64,000 bases of DNA from Flavobacterium lacisediminis. GTDB lineage: Bacteria; Bacteroidota; Bacteroidia; Flavobacteriales; Flavobacteriaceae. The notes beneath the pieces were generated by a model. It ran no database searches, was not told the DNA's origin, and was given only the letters and a program-made list of their open reading frames with translations. The position numbers were made by a program, and so were the translations under genes. How positions within the stretch are numbered: the first letter of the stretch is position 1; the number at the start of each line of letters is the position of its first letter. The DNA lies in contig NZ_JAPCIO010000001.1 of assembly GCF_025909975.1 (NCBI RefSeq), positions 124,001 to 188,000 of the forward strand, in the 5' to 3' direction. Positions 19,706 to 29,102 of this stretch are shown here, in pieces.

Positions 19706-20920
19706 ATGAAAACCAAACTTTTCCTTTTTGCTTTACTGGTATCGTCATGCTTATTTGCACAACGCACGCCAGAAACTATCGAATCTAAAAAATTAGGTAC
19801 ACGAACTTTTACAGTTGTAACACCTGCATCATATGCTACAAGTCCAGAAAAAAGCTACCCAACTTTATTAATTTTAGACGGCGAATATCTACTTGATCCA
19901 TTTGAAGGAATTTTAAAATATGGTGCTTATTGGGACGATTTACCTGAAATGATCATCATCGCAGTAAATCAAAACAATGGCGAAACTCGTTTTGCAGATA
20001 GCGAATTTGACGAAGCAGGATTTCCATCAGGCACAGGAGCAAATTTCTTTGAATTTATTGGGCAAGAATTATATCCTTATGTAGACAAAACGTATCGTAC
20101 CATTCCTTTCCGAATGATTGCTGGACACGACACAACTGCTGGTTTCTTGAATTTCTATTTATACAAAGACAACCCAATTTTCAACGCCTATATTTCGTTA
20201 GCTCCAGAAATGGCTCCAGAAATGGAAAAACGCGTAGCAGAACGTTTAGCAAAAATGACTAAACCTGTTTTTTATTATCAAGCAACAGGCGAAGGTGATT
20301 TAAAAGAAATCAACGAAAAAGCTGCAGAGTTAGACGCAAACATCAAAGCGATTCCAAATGCTACTTTTAAATATCAAAACGATGCATTCAAAGGTGCTTC
20401 GCATTATTCGTTAGTAGCTAAAGCGATTCCAAATGCTATTTATTTTATTTTTGATGGTTACCAACCGATTTCAATGGTGGAATTTCAAGATAAAATTTTA
20501 AAATTAGATGCAGGTTATACTGATTATTTAGTTGCGAAATACGACGAATTAGAAAAACGTTTTGGTTTTAAAATGAAACCAAGATTATCAGATTTTAAAG
20601 CTATCGAAGCGGCAATCATGAAAAACAAAGCTTACAATGAGTTATTAACCTTGAGTGATTATGCTAATAAACATTATCCAAAGACTACTTTAGGAACTTA
20701 TCACGAAGCTTTATATTACGAAAAAACTGGCAACTACAAAAGAGCTATTAAAACGTATCAAAGAGCTTTCACGCAAGAGCCAATTCGTGAAATTACAAAA
20801 GATTTCATGTTAAACAGAGCGGAAGCTTTAAAAGGAAAACCAGACAAACCAACAGAAGAAGCTCCAGCAGAAGTTCCTGCAGAAACTCCTACAGAAGAAC
20901 CAACAGAGAAAAAGGAATAA
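19706..20920 (+). CDS. Exported esterase-fold protein with Asp at the nucleophile position, plus TPR tail
   Basis: A 404-residue protein. A signal peptide (SSCLFAQ, residue 19) precedes an alpha/beta-hydrolase domain of the esterase D / enterochelin-esterase type (residues 25-250, with PTLLILDGEYLLDP, GANFFEFIGQELYPYVD). At the nucleophile elbow the family has GHSxGG; here it is AGHDTTAG, placing Asp142 where Ser is expected. The late His is present (GASHYSL, about residue 232). Residues 310-380 form tetratricopeptide-like helices, and the end is a Pro/Glu/Thr-rich tail. Either inactive, or an Asp-nucleophile enzyme as known elsewhere in the fold. Substrate unknown. Confidence 0.8.
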   Translation: MKTKLFLFALLVSSCLFAQRTPETIESKKLGTRTFTVVTPASYATSPEKSYPTLLILDGEYLLDPFEGILKYGAYWDDLPEMIIIAVNQNNGETRFADSEFDEAGFPSGTGANFFEFIGQELYPYVDKTYRTIPFRMIAGHDTTAGFLNFYLYKDNPIFNAYISLAPEMAPEMEKRVAERLAKMTKPVFYYQATGEGDLKEINEKAAELDANIKAIPNATFKYQNDAFKGASHYSLVAKAIPNAIYFIFDGYQPISMVEFQDKILKLDAGYTDYLVAKYDELEKRFGFKMKPRLSDFKAIEAAIMKNKAYNELLTLSDYANKHYPKTTLGTYHEALYYEKTGNYKRAIKTYQRAFTQEPIREITKDFMLNRAEALKGKPDKPTEEAPAEVPAETPTEEPTEKKE

Positions 20921-20926
20921 CATCAA

Positions 20927-22288
20927 ATGAGTAAAGTAAAAACGGCTTTCTTTTGCCAAAATTGTGGCACCCAATATTCAAAATGGCAAGGACAATGTAA
21001 CGCCTGCAAAGAATGGAATACCATTGTAGAAGAATTGGTTCAAAAAGAAGAAAAAGTAGCTTGGAAAACCACGAGTGCTACTTCAAAAGCCGCAACTAAA
21101 CCTTTACTAATTAAAGAAATAGATACCGCACAAGAAATCCGATTGAACACAACAGATAACGAGTTGAATCGGGTTTTGGGTGGCGGATTGGTTCCGGGTT
21201 CCTTAACTTTATTAGGTGGCGAACCAGGAATTGGAAAAAGTACGTTGCTATTGCAAATTGCTTTAAAATTACCGTACAAAACGCTTTATGTTTCGGGAGA
21301 AGAAAGCCAAAAACAGATTAAAATGCGTGCCGAACGCATTACTTCTAATGGCGATAATTGTTATATTTTAACCGAAACCAAAACCCAAAATATCTTCCGT
21401 CAAATTTTAGAAATTGAACCCGATATTGTCATTATCGATTCAATTCAAACCTTGCATACCGATTATATTGAATCGTCTGCGGGAAGTATTTCTCAAATTA
21501 GAGAATGTACGGCAGAGTTGATTAAATATGCCAAAGAATCGAATGTGCCGGTTTTATTAATCGGACACATTACGAAAGACGGAACCATCGCCGGACCAAA
21601 GATTTTGGAACACATGGTGGATACCGTTTTACAATTTGAAGGCGATAGAAATCACGTGTATCGCATTTTACGTTCATTAAAAAATCGTTTTGGTTCTACT
21701 GCCGAATTAGGTATTTACGAAATGCAAGGTTCTGGTTTACGTGAAGTCGACAATCCATCGGAAATTTTAATTTCACACAAAGACGAGCAACTTTCAGGAA
21801 CGGCAATTGCTACTACTTTAGAAGGCATGCGTCCGTTAATGCTAGAAATTCAAGCCTTGGTAAGCACCGCTGTTTATGGAACGCCGCAACGAAGCACCAC
21901 AGGTTACAATGCCAAACGATTAAACATGATTTTAGCGGTTTTAGAAAAACGTGCAGGCTTTCGATTAGGCACCAAAGACGTATTCTTAAACGTAACAGGT
22001 GGAATTTCAGTAGAAGATACGGCAATTGATTTAGCGGTTGTTGCCGCTATTTTATCCTCAAACGAAGACATTGCCATTGCTGAAGGTTTTTGCTTTGCAG
22101 GAGAAGTTGGGCTTTCAGGAGAAATTAGACCCGTTAACCGCATTGAACAACGCATTCAAGAAGCAGAAAAATTAGGATTTACCACGATTTTTGTTTCCAA
22201 ACACAATAAAATTTCCTTGAAAAATATGGGAATCAAAATTGTTTTAGTGGCTAAGATAGAAGATGTGGTGAGTGAATTGTTTGGCTAA
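20927..22288 (+). CDS. radA: DNA repair protein RadA
   Basis: A 453-residue branch-migration ATPase that helps process recombination intermediates. It has an N-terminal zinc finger (CQNCG...CNAC, residues 10-27), a RecA-like core with Walker A GGEPGIGKSTLL, the RadA-specific KNRFGST motif (about residue 250), and a C-terminal Lon-protease-like domain (GGISVEDTAIDLAV, GEVGLSGEIRPV). Normal length. It starts 6 nt after the esterase-fold gene. Confidence 0.98.
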   Translation: MSKVKTAFFCQNCGTQYSKWQGQCNACKEWNTIVEELVQKEEKVAWKTTSATSKAATKPLLIKEIDTAQEIRLNTTDNELNRVLGGGLVPGSLTLLGGEPGIGKSTLLLQIALKLPYKTLYVSGEESQKQIKMRAERITSNGDNCYILTETKTQNIFRQILEIEPDIVIIDSIQTLHTDYIESSAGSISQIRECTAELIKYAKESNVPVLLIGHITKDGTIAGPKILEHMVDTVLQFEGDRNHVYRILRSLKNRFGSTAELGIYEMQGSGLREVDNPSEILISHKDEQLSGTAIATTLEGMRPLMLEIQALVSTAVYGTPQRSTTGYNAKRLNMILAVLEKRAGFRLGTKDVFLNVTGGISVEDTAIDLAVVAAILSSNEDIAIAEGFCFAGEVGLSGEIRPVNRIEQRIQEAEKLGFTTIFVSKHNKISLKNMGIKIVLVAKIEDVVSELFG

Positions 22289-22290
22289 TT

Positions 22291-22623
22291 ATGAGTGATT
22301 TAAAAGAACGAAGGTTAAAAAGTCTTGATTACCAAATTCAAGAATTAGAAAATCGTCCCAGTTATTTGAAAAATTATTGGTTACGATTGGTTGTAGTTGG
22401 TGTTTTAGTTACATTAATTGCTCCTGAATACTCAGCAAGAAATTCGAAAAGTTTAATCTATTATTTTGATTACAATTATCCGTTATGTTATAGCGTTGTT
22501 GCTTTTTCTTACGTAGTAATTTGTGCCATCATGCTACTAACTTTCACAATTCAAGACAAGAAAAAACTGAAGAAATTAAAAGAAAAACGAGATTTGAATG
22601 ATTTGTTTAGAGATCAATATTAA
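22291..22623 (+). CDS. Small membrane protein, unknown function
   Basis: A 110-residue protein with two membrane helices (about residues 29-47 and 66-90) and basic, Lys/Leu-rich cytoplasmic ends (KKLKKLKEKRD). It starts 2 nt after radA and is probably co-transcribed. Its last 17 nt overlap, tail to tail, the broken minus-strand gene at 22607-22805. No family recognised. Confidence 0.65.
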   Translation: MSDLKERRLKSLDYQIQELENRPSYLKNYWLRLVVVGVLVTLIAPEYSARNSKSLIYYFDYNYPLCYSVVAFSYVVICAIMLLTFTIQDKKKLKKLKEKRDLNDLFRDQY

Positions 22624-22805
22624 AAATACCTTTGATTGTCTCAAATAAATTAAATTTTCCAATTAATGACAAAATACCCAAACAAATAAGTCCTATTCCT
22701 CCAAAATATCCTCTTAAATCAGTACTAAACCTTGGAGCAGGCTTTTTATAAGTTTGATACAAAAAGTATATTCCAAAAACAACAAAGATTGTAGATAATA
22801 TTCAT
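22607..22805 (-). pseudogene. Small membrane protein gene with a disrupted start
   Basis: Translating the minus strand from 22801 to the TAA at 22609-22607 gives 64 uninterrupted residues that look fully coding: ILSTIFVVFGIYFLYQ, then TYKKPAPRFSTDLRGYFGG, IGLICLGILSLIGKF and NLFETIKGIFNIDL, i.e. two membrane helices with a charged loop. Immediately upstream is an in-frame TGA; an ATG at 22805-22803 is one base out of frame. A single-base indel next to the start codon would explain this, so the gene is either freshly broken, wrongly sequenced, or starts at an internal TTG. It follows the 22818-23210 gene by 12 nt on the same strand. Confidence 0.6.
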
Positions 22806-22817
22806 CAAATTAATAAT

Positions 22818-23210
22818 TTATTTTATCTTTATACGAGTAAATAATACAATTAACATAACTGATAAAATAACGACTAAAATCGGCATAATAAATATCTGCC
22901 ACGTTTTTAGCTTTTTATTTAAAGGGCTGTTTTCAAATTGTTTAATTATGGATTCTAACTTATTTCTTTTAAAATATCGGAAAACATTAAAGGCAAAAAG
23001 AAAAGCTAAAATAACTCCATAGACTACCCAAAATACAACTTTCCCTATATTTTGATTAGAAAACAAGCCATTTGTCAATAAATTAAAAATAACTGACAAG
23101 AAAAACAAAATAGTGAGTTCCAATACAAATAAAAAATAAATACCCATCATAACTGGTATATAATCTTTCTTGTTATAATAAGTGTATATTCTGTAAAATA
23201 TGTAATCCAC
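22818..23210 (-). CDS. Membrane protein, unknown function
   Basis: A 130-residue protein with three strong membrane helices (about 20-43, 58-78 and 105-126) and a basic loop (FKRNKLESIIKQF). Base composition is very AT-rich compared with mfd. It is likely the first gene of a two-gene unit with the disrupted gene at 22607-22805. No family recognised. Confidence 0.65.
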   Translation of the reverse strand: MDYIFYRIYTYYNKKDYIPVMMGIYFLFVLELTILFFLSVIFNLLTNGLFSNQNIGKVVFWVVYGVILAFLFAFNVFRYFKRNKLESIIKQFENSPLNKKLKTWQIFIMPILVVILSVMLIVLFTRIKIK

Positions 23211-23328
23211 AGTATTTTAAATTTTAATTATTGATTATATGAAATTTTCGAACAATCAGAAATATAATAAATGAAAACCCGATAGCTCGGAATTTAATAT
23301 CGTGCACAAATCCACTTCAAAAAAATTC

Positions 23329-26300
23329 TTAAATCCCTTCCAACAACTCCAATGCCTTATTCACTGATTTCACATTGTCAAAAGTCAGCAATAAACGTAA
23401 GCCATTTTTGGTTTCTTTTTCTTTTATTTTACAAACATTGCCGTTGCGTTGGGCAAATTGTAGTACTTTCATGAAACGATTACTTTGGTAGAAATCACTT
23501 TGTTGGTCACCAATAAAATACCCTATCATTTTGCCTTGTTTCATCATCAAACGTTCAATTCCCATTGCGGTTGCTTTCCATTTGATACGCACGCTGTTTA
23601 GTAAGGCAATAGCTGGTTTTGGTAACGCCCCGAAGCGGTCAATTAGTTTTTGTTCAAATTGTTGTAAGGTAGCTTCGTCTTTAATTTGGCTCAACTCGTT
23701 GTATAAATTCAAACGTTCGGTAATATTGTTGATGTATTCATCTGGGAATAGTAATTCGAAATCGGTATCAATTTGAATGTCTTTGACAAATTCTTTGGTT
23801 TCAATGTCATTTTCTTCTTGGTACAAGTCTTTGAATTCGTTTTCTTTCAACTCGTCAATGGCTTCATTCATGATTTTTTGGTAGGTATCAAAACCTATTT
23901 CGTTGATAAAACCACTTTGTTCACCACCTAATAAATCACCCGCACCACGAATTTCCAAATCCTTCATCGCAATGTTGAAACCGCTTCCTAATTCGCTAAA
24001 TTGTTCCAAAGCCGTAATACGTTTTTGCGCTTCACCTGTCATCATCGAATACGGTGGCGTAATGAAATAACAAAACGCTTTTTTATTACTTCTTCCCACA
24101 CGACCACGCATTTGGTGCAAATCAGACAATCCAAAATTATTGGCATTATTGATGAAAATAGTATTCGCATTCGGCACATCTAAACCACTTTCGATAATGG
24201 TGGTTGCGACCAAAACGTCAAATTCGCCTTCCATGAAAGCCAACATCAATTCTTCTAGTTTTTTTCCATCCATTTGACCGTGACCGATACCGACTTTTGC
24301 TCCTGGCACCAAGCGTTGAATCATTCCAGCAACTTCTTTAATGTTTTCAATTCGGTTATTGATGAAAAACACTTGACCACCACGCTGAATTTCATACGAA
24401 ATCGCATCACGAATGGCTTCTTCGTTAAAACGAATCACGTGCGTTTCAATTGGATAACGATTTGGCGGAGGCGTTGTAATTACCGATAAATCGCGCGCTG
24501 CCATCAACGAAAATTGCAATGTTCTCGGAATCGGAGTTGCGGTTAAGGTCAAGGTATCGACATTTGTAGCAATGGTTTTTAATTTGTCTTTTACGTTTAC
24601 TCCGAATTTTTGTTCTTCGTCGATAATCAACAAACCTAAATCTTTAAACACTACATTTTTATTTACCAATTGATGTGTTCCAATCAAAATATCGACTTTC
24701 CCTTCTTGCAGTTTTTGAAGCGTATCGGCTTTTTGTTTCGCTGTTCTAAATCGGTTTACATAACTTACGGTAACCGGCATATCTTTCAAACGTTCCGAAA
24801 ATGTTCGGTAATGTTGATACGCTAAAATAGTCGTTGGTACTAAAACCGCGACTTGTTTTCCATTATCTACCGCTTTAAATGCTGCACGAATCGCAACTTC
24901 TGTTTTTCCAAAACCTACATCTCCACAGACTAATCTGTCCATTGGACGTTCATTTTCCATATCGGCTTTTACATCGGCTGTCGCCGTAATTTGATCAGGC
25001 GTATCTTCGTAAATGAATGAACTTTCTAATTCTTTTTGCAAATAACTATCAGGTGCAAACTGAAAACCTTTGTCTAATCTTCGCTTCGCATACAACTGAA
25101 TTAGGTTGAACGCAATGTGTTTTACACGTGCTTTTGTTTTTTGTTTTAGGGTTTTCCAAGCATTGCTTCCTAATTTATAAATCTTAGGTGGCGCGCCATC
25201 TTTGCCATTGTATTTTGAGATTTTATGCAGCGAATGAATACTCACATACACAATATCGTTATCGGCATAGACCAATTTTATAGCTTCTTGCGTTTTGCCT
25301 TCCACCTGAATTTTCTGCAAACCACCAAACTTTCCAATTCCGTGATCGATGTGCGTTACATAATCGCCCACCGACAAAGAAGTCAATTCTTTTAACGTTA
25401 TGGTTTGCTTTTTTGAATAACCGTTTTTAATGGAAAACTTATGGTAACGCTCAAAAATTTGATGATCGGTGTAACACGCAATTTGATTTTCTTCATCGAT
25501 AAAACCTTCAAACAAAGGCAACACCATAGTTTTATATTGCTTGCGAATACTTTCGTGATTGGCTTCATCAATATCTTCAAAAATATCATGAAAACGACTC
25601 GCCTGATTTTCATTGGAACAACACAAATAATTTTTATAGCCGTTGAAATGATTCTCGCTCAAATTATTCAACAACAAATCAAATTGTTTGTTGAACGAAG
25701 GTTGCGGTTGAATATGAAATTCGACTTTTTTATCGGTTTTAAAAACAGGATTTGCATGCAATTCAATCACCGAAAAATCAAGCGCACGTTTTAAAAACTG
25801 CTTTTGATTTAAAAACAATTCTTCGGGTGGTGCGTGCTGTATGTCTTTAGATAATTTCTCAAAAGCTTCATTGGCTTTATCGAATAATTTATCTAATTGT
25901 TGTCCTAATAATTCGGTATTTTGAATCACTAAAACCGTTTTTTCATTGATATAATCTAAGAAACTTTCACGGTTTTCTTGCAGTAATTTATTTTCAACAT
26001 TTGGGATAATCGATATCTTTTTCAGTTTTTCAATCGATAATTGAGTTTCAACATCAAAACTTCGGATACTATCGATTTCGTTTCCAAAAAATTCAATTCG
26101 GTACGGATTATCATTTGAAAATGAAAATACATCAATAATTCCACCACGAACGGAAAATTCGCCTGGTTCGGTAACAAAATCTACTCGTTTAAAATTATAT
26201 TCAAATAAGGTTTCGTTAATAAAATCGATGGAAAGTTTGTCTTCAACTGACAACTTTAAGGTGTTTTTCTCTAATTCTTTTCGGGTAACGACTTTCTCAA

Positions 26301-26682
26301 AAATAGCTTCGGCATACGAAACAATTATCGCTGGCTTTTTGCGCGAATTGATTCGGTTTAAAACTTCAGCTCGAAGTAGCACATTTGCGTTGTCGGTTTC
26401 TTCAATTTGGTAAGGTCTTCGGTACGAACTTGGGTAAAAAAGTACGTCTTCGGCATTAATTAATTGCTCCAAATCGTTTAAATAATACGCCGCTTCTTCT
26501 TTATTACTGAATAAAATCAGGAAAGGAAGTTCTGATTTTTTAAACAGTGAATGTGCCACAAAAGACAACGACGAGCCAACCAAACCAGTCATTTGAGACT
26601 TTTGGCGCGCTGCGAATGTACTTTCTAAAACGGCAATCTTTGGTGACTTATCGTAAATGGATATAATGTCGGACTTGCTCAA
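23329..26682 (-). CDS. mfd: Transcription-repair coupling factor
   Basis: A 1117-residue DNA translocase that removes RNA polymerase stalled at lesions and recruits UvrA. Order: degenerate UvrB-like N-terminal region, RNA-polymerase-interacting domain (SVGDYVTHIDHGIGKFGGL, about residue 440), then a RecG-like helicase core with Walker A CGDVGFGKTEVA, the DEEQ box (LLIIDEEQKFGV), TATPIPRTL, motif VI QMRGRVGRS and GDLLGGEQSGF, and a C-terminal TRCF domain. Normal length. It has a promoter embedded in the terminator of the upstream T9SS gene. Confidence 0.98.
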   Translation of the reverse strand: MSKSDIISIYDKSPKIAVLESTFAARQKSQMTGLVGSSLSFVAHSLFKKSELPFLILFSNKEEAAYYLNDLEQLINAEDVLFYPSSYRRPYQIEETDNANVLLRAEVLNRINSRKKPAIIVSYAEAIFEKVVTRKELEKNTLKLSVEDKLSIDFINETLFEYNFKRVDFVTEPGEFSVRGGIIDVFSFSNDNPYRIEFFGNEIDSIRSFDVETQLSIEKLKKISIIPNVENKLLQENRESFLDYINEKTVLVIQNTELLGQQLDKLFDKANEAFEKLSKDIQHAPPEELFLNQKQFLKRALDFSVIELHANPVFKTDKKVEFHIQPQPSFNKQFDLLLNNLSENHFNGYKNYLCCSNENQASRFHDIFEDIDEANHESIRKQYKTMVLPLFEGFIDEENQIACYTDHQIFERYHKFSIKNGYSKKQTITLKELTSLSVGDYVTHIDHGIGKFGGLQKIQVEGKTQEAIKLVYADNDIVYVSIHSLHKISKYNGKDGAPPKIYKLGSNAWKTLKQKTKARVKHIAFNLIQLYAKRRLDKGFQFAPDSYLQKELESSFIYEDTPDQITATADVKADMENERPMDRLVCGDVGFGKTEVAIRAAFKAVDNGKQVAVLVPTTILAYQHYRTFSERLKDMPVTVSYVNRFRTAKQKADTLQKLQEGKVDILIGTHQLVNKNVVFKDLGLLIIDEEQKFGVNVKDKLKTIATNVDTLTLTATPIPRTLQFSLMAARDLSVITTPPPNRYPIETHVIRFNEEAIRDAISYEIQRGGQVFFINNRIENIKEVAGMIQRLVPGAKVGIGHGQMDGKKLEELMLAFMEGEFDVLVATTIIESGLDVPNANTIFINNANNFGLSDLHQMRGRVGRSNKKAFCYFITPPYSMMTGEAQKRITALEQFSELGSGFNIAMKDLEIRGAGDLLGGEQSGFINEIGFDTYQKIMNEAIDELKENEFKDLYQEENDIETKEFVKDIQIDTDFELLFPDEYINNITERLNLYNELSQIKDEATLQQFEQKLIDRFGALPKPAIALLNSVRIKWKATAMGIERLMMKQGKMIGYFIGDQQSDFYQSNRFMKVLQFAQRNGNVCKIKEKETKNGLRLLLTFDNVKSVNKALELLEGI

Positions 26683-26703
26683 AATGAATTTTTTAATTGA
26701 CTA

Positions 26704-26732
26704 CAAAAATAAAAAAACCACTACGTTTTCAA
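26704..26732 (-). promoter_or_regulatory. mfd promoter overlapping the upstream terminator
   Basis: On the minus strand: TTG (26732-26730), an 18-nt spacer, then TATTTTTG (26711-26704). The TTG is in the loop of the terminator hairpin and the -7 box is the end of its U-tract. About 21 nt of leader follow before the mfd ATG. Confidence 0.5.
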
Positions 26733-26749
26733 TAGAAAAGTAGTGGTTA
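26709..26749 (-). terminator. Terminator of the T9SS surface-protein gene
   Basis: A 9-bp stem (AACCACTAC 26716-26724 with GTAGTGGTT 26740-26748), with an A7 run on the left acting as the minus-strand U-tract. Confidence 0.85.
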
Positions 26750-26766
26750 TATTAGGGAAACGTTTG

Positions 26767-29067
26767 TTAAAAAACGAATTTCTTAGCAACGGTAACGTTA
26801 TTTTCTAATGTTGTTTTAATAATTAGTGCTTGATTGTTCGCTATTAAATTTGAAAGGACAACTTCTGAAGCGTTTACTCTATCTTTTGAAAAGACAACTC
26901 TTCCTAACATATCATACACAATTACACTTGCAATATTTGATTGTGTTGAAAAGATTTTCGGTAGGTTATTTTCTTTAAAAACATATACCGAATTTTCAAT
27001 TCCAGCAAAATCATCATTTGATAAAGAAGTGTCTTGATAATGAATTTTAAAACGAGTATCAAAAGTACCAATAGCCGTTGAAAAGCTAAAAGCACTGTTT
27101 TTCAAATTATGAAAAGTACCATTGCTAGTGTCTTCTAAAAAAATATCTTTATCAGCGAAAAAAGTATCAAAATGATCAATAGCAATATCAAAAGTTCCTG
27201 CTTGCGTCGTAGTATAACCTAAAGGAATAACATCGCTAATTGACCAAGGATAAGCTCTTGCTTGAATTCCAAATCCAAAACTTAAAGAAGGAATTAAAGA
27301 GTAAAAACGAATAGCACCTTCAGTTGATGCTAAAGCATCTGAACCAAAATCATAATCATTAGTAGCATCTTCTTGATAACCAACAGCAATTTGCTTAAAG
27401 GCTCCCAATGTATTGGTCATATTTAAGTGAAAATAATAATTCAAAGGCAAGTCTAGAATAGCTCTGTAAAATTGAGCGTTGTTACCTGGAACACGCATTG
27501 CATTAGTAAAATTGATAGTTGTCGTTGTACCTGCCGACGCAAAAAATCCCTGTCCTGCTGCAATATACAATCCTGGAGCGGTTCCTCCTGTAACAGCCGC
27601 AGTTCCTGTTGTTCTTGTGCGGATGGCATAATCATTTGATGTAAAAACATTGTTGGTAATCGCAGAATTATGTGTCCAGAAATAAAGGGTTCCAAGATTA
27701 GTATTATCAATTAAAGTAACCACATTTATAGCTGAAGGATACGGATTAGATAATAAATTATAATTTAACAATCCTGGATTAAAAGCAACAACATTTGCCG
27801 GAACATTTCCGTTATTTGGAGTCCCAACAAACTGGCCATTAAAAACTTGAGGAGTTGAAGTATATCCTTGAGGCGCTCTTATGGCATACCCTTTACCCGG
27901 TATCATAACATTACTTGAGTTTTCTAACACCCAATTATTAACCCCAACACTTGAATTGTAAGAATAAAATTTGTCTGAAAGTGTTAATGGCGAAAAAACA
28001 TTTAAAACTTGACCTATAATTGGCGAACCCCAATACGTGTATTCAAACTCTCTCATTGGTGCTGCATTTCGCTTATAAGTAATATTACCAACATTAATAG
28101 CACTAGAATTGGTCTGTAACAATGCTGCATTATTCTCAAAAACTAAGTTTGATCCCGAAACTACATTAACACCGTTTTCAACTGACAAAGTATGATTAGA
28201 ATTAATGGTTACTATGGCATTATTTGTTACCATTATTGAACAAGCAGTAAAATCAGTCAAAGAGGAATAATTTCCTGTGAAAACAACATTTTTATTTGCA
28301 TTTGGTTCACCTTTATCCCAGGATGTTCCATTCCAAGTAGTAGTCATAGCACATTTTTGAACTAGTAACTTATTTGCGTGGATATTATTTAGATCATTTC
28401 CTGCATCAGTATTCCCAACATATAATTTAAACCCTGAAAATTGTCCTGTTCGAATACCTGAACTATAAACATCAGCTCCTCTTGTAATAATTACTTCGTA
28501 AGAATTAATTTCGGTTTGATTGACTTGCAATTGAAAAACAGAAGCTTGGTCATATGTCCATCCAAGATTGGCATTTGTAGTTGTAGCATAAATATCAGAA
28601 CCAACATTAAAATTGTATAATAAATTAAAATTTTGGTCCATTAAATCAATTCCCTTGTATCCATTCCTAAATGCAATAGTTAAATCAATTTTAAAAGTTT
28701 GCCCTGGTAACAAATATTGTCTTCCTCCAATAGCTGGCGAACCTGTATTATTCAAAAAACGTTGTGCATTAGCTTGGACAAAAGTTCCACCAGGATTGGC
28801 ATACATAGAAAATGAAGTTCCTAAAGTATTAATATCTCCAAAACCTTGTCCTGTAGAACTTCCTAAAAAATGCCCTGCAAAATGAGTTCCATCTGTGTTT
28901 TGTGTCCATAAATCCCAAGTTGAAAAACCAGTTCCAGCATTCCCTCCATTTGTCCAAGAAACATAATTTGAAGCATTATCTGAAAACAATGTTGATTGAG
29001 CATGGCTAGTTTGTAAAAAAACAAAAGCTATTAAACACAAAAATGTAGAAATGTAGTTTTTTTTCAT
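26767..29067 (-). CDS. Large secreted surface protein with T9SS type C-like sorting signal
   Basis: A 766-residue protein with a signal peptide (residues 1-23, TSHAQ). The body is rich in Asn, Thr, Ser and Gly with beta-strand character, including TWNGTSWDKGEP, the ITYKRNAAPMREFEYTYWGSP region and LLSNPYPSAINV, all typical of big flavobacterial surface proteins. The C-terminal 80 residues (VYVFKENNLPKIFST, VIVYDMLGRVVF, NQALIIKTTLENN) match a T9SS sorting domain of the ChiA-like type C more than type A. Expected to be secreted and anchored on the cell surface; ligand or substrate unknown. Confidence 0.88.
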   Translation of the reverse strand: MKKNYISTFLCLIAFVFLQTSHAQSTLFSDNASNYVSWTNGGNAGTGFSTWDLWTQNTDGTHFAGHFLGSSTGQGFGDINTLGTSFSMYANPGGTFVQANAQRFLNNTGSPAIGGRQYLLPGQTFKIDLTIAFRNGYKGIDLMDQNFNLLYNFNVGSDIYATTTNANLGWTYDQASVFQLQVNQTEINSYEVIITRGADVYSSGIRTGQFSGFKLYVGNTDAGNDLNNIHANKLLVQKCAMTTTWNGTSWDKGEPNANKNVVFTGNYSSLTDFTACSIMVTNNAIVTINSNHTLSVENGVNVVSGSNLVFENNAALLQTNSSAINVGNITYKRNAAPMREFEYTYWGSPIIGQVLNVFSPLTLSDKFYSYNSSVGVNNWVLENSSNVMIPGKGYAIRAPQGYTSTPQVFNGQFVGTPNNGNVPANVVAFNPGLLNYNLLSNPYPSAINVVTLIDNTNLGTLYFWTHNSAITNNVFTSNDYAIRTRTTGTAAVTGGTAPGLYIAAGQGFFASAGTTTTINFTNAMRVPGNNAQFYRAILDLPLNYYFHLNMTNTLGAFKQIAVGYQEDATNDYDFGSDALASTEGAIRFYSLIPSLSFGFGIQARAYPWSISDVIPLGYTTTQAGTFDIAIDHFDTFFADKDIFLEDTSNGTFHNLKNSAFSFSTAIGTFDTRFKIHYQDTSLSNDDFAGIENSVYVFKENNLPKIFSTQSNIASVIVYDMLGRVVFSKDRVNASEVVLSNLIANNQALIIKTTLENNVTVAKKFVF

Positions 29068-29102
29068 ATGTAACTATTTGATAGTAAATATACTTAAAAT
29101 TT

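Noticed and set aside
25441..25794. 117-codon open frame opposite mfd
   Set aside because: Lies wholly inside the conserved mfd coding region and has an implausible composition.
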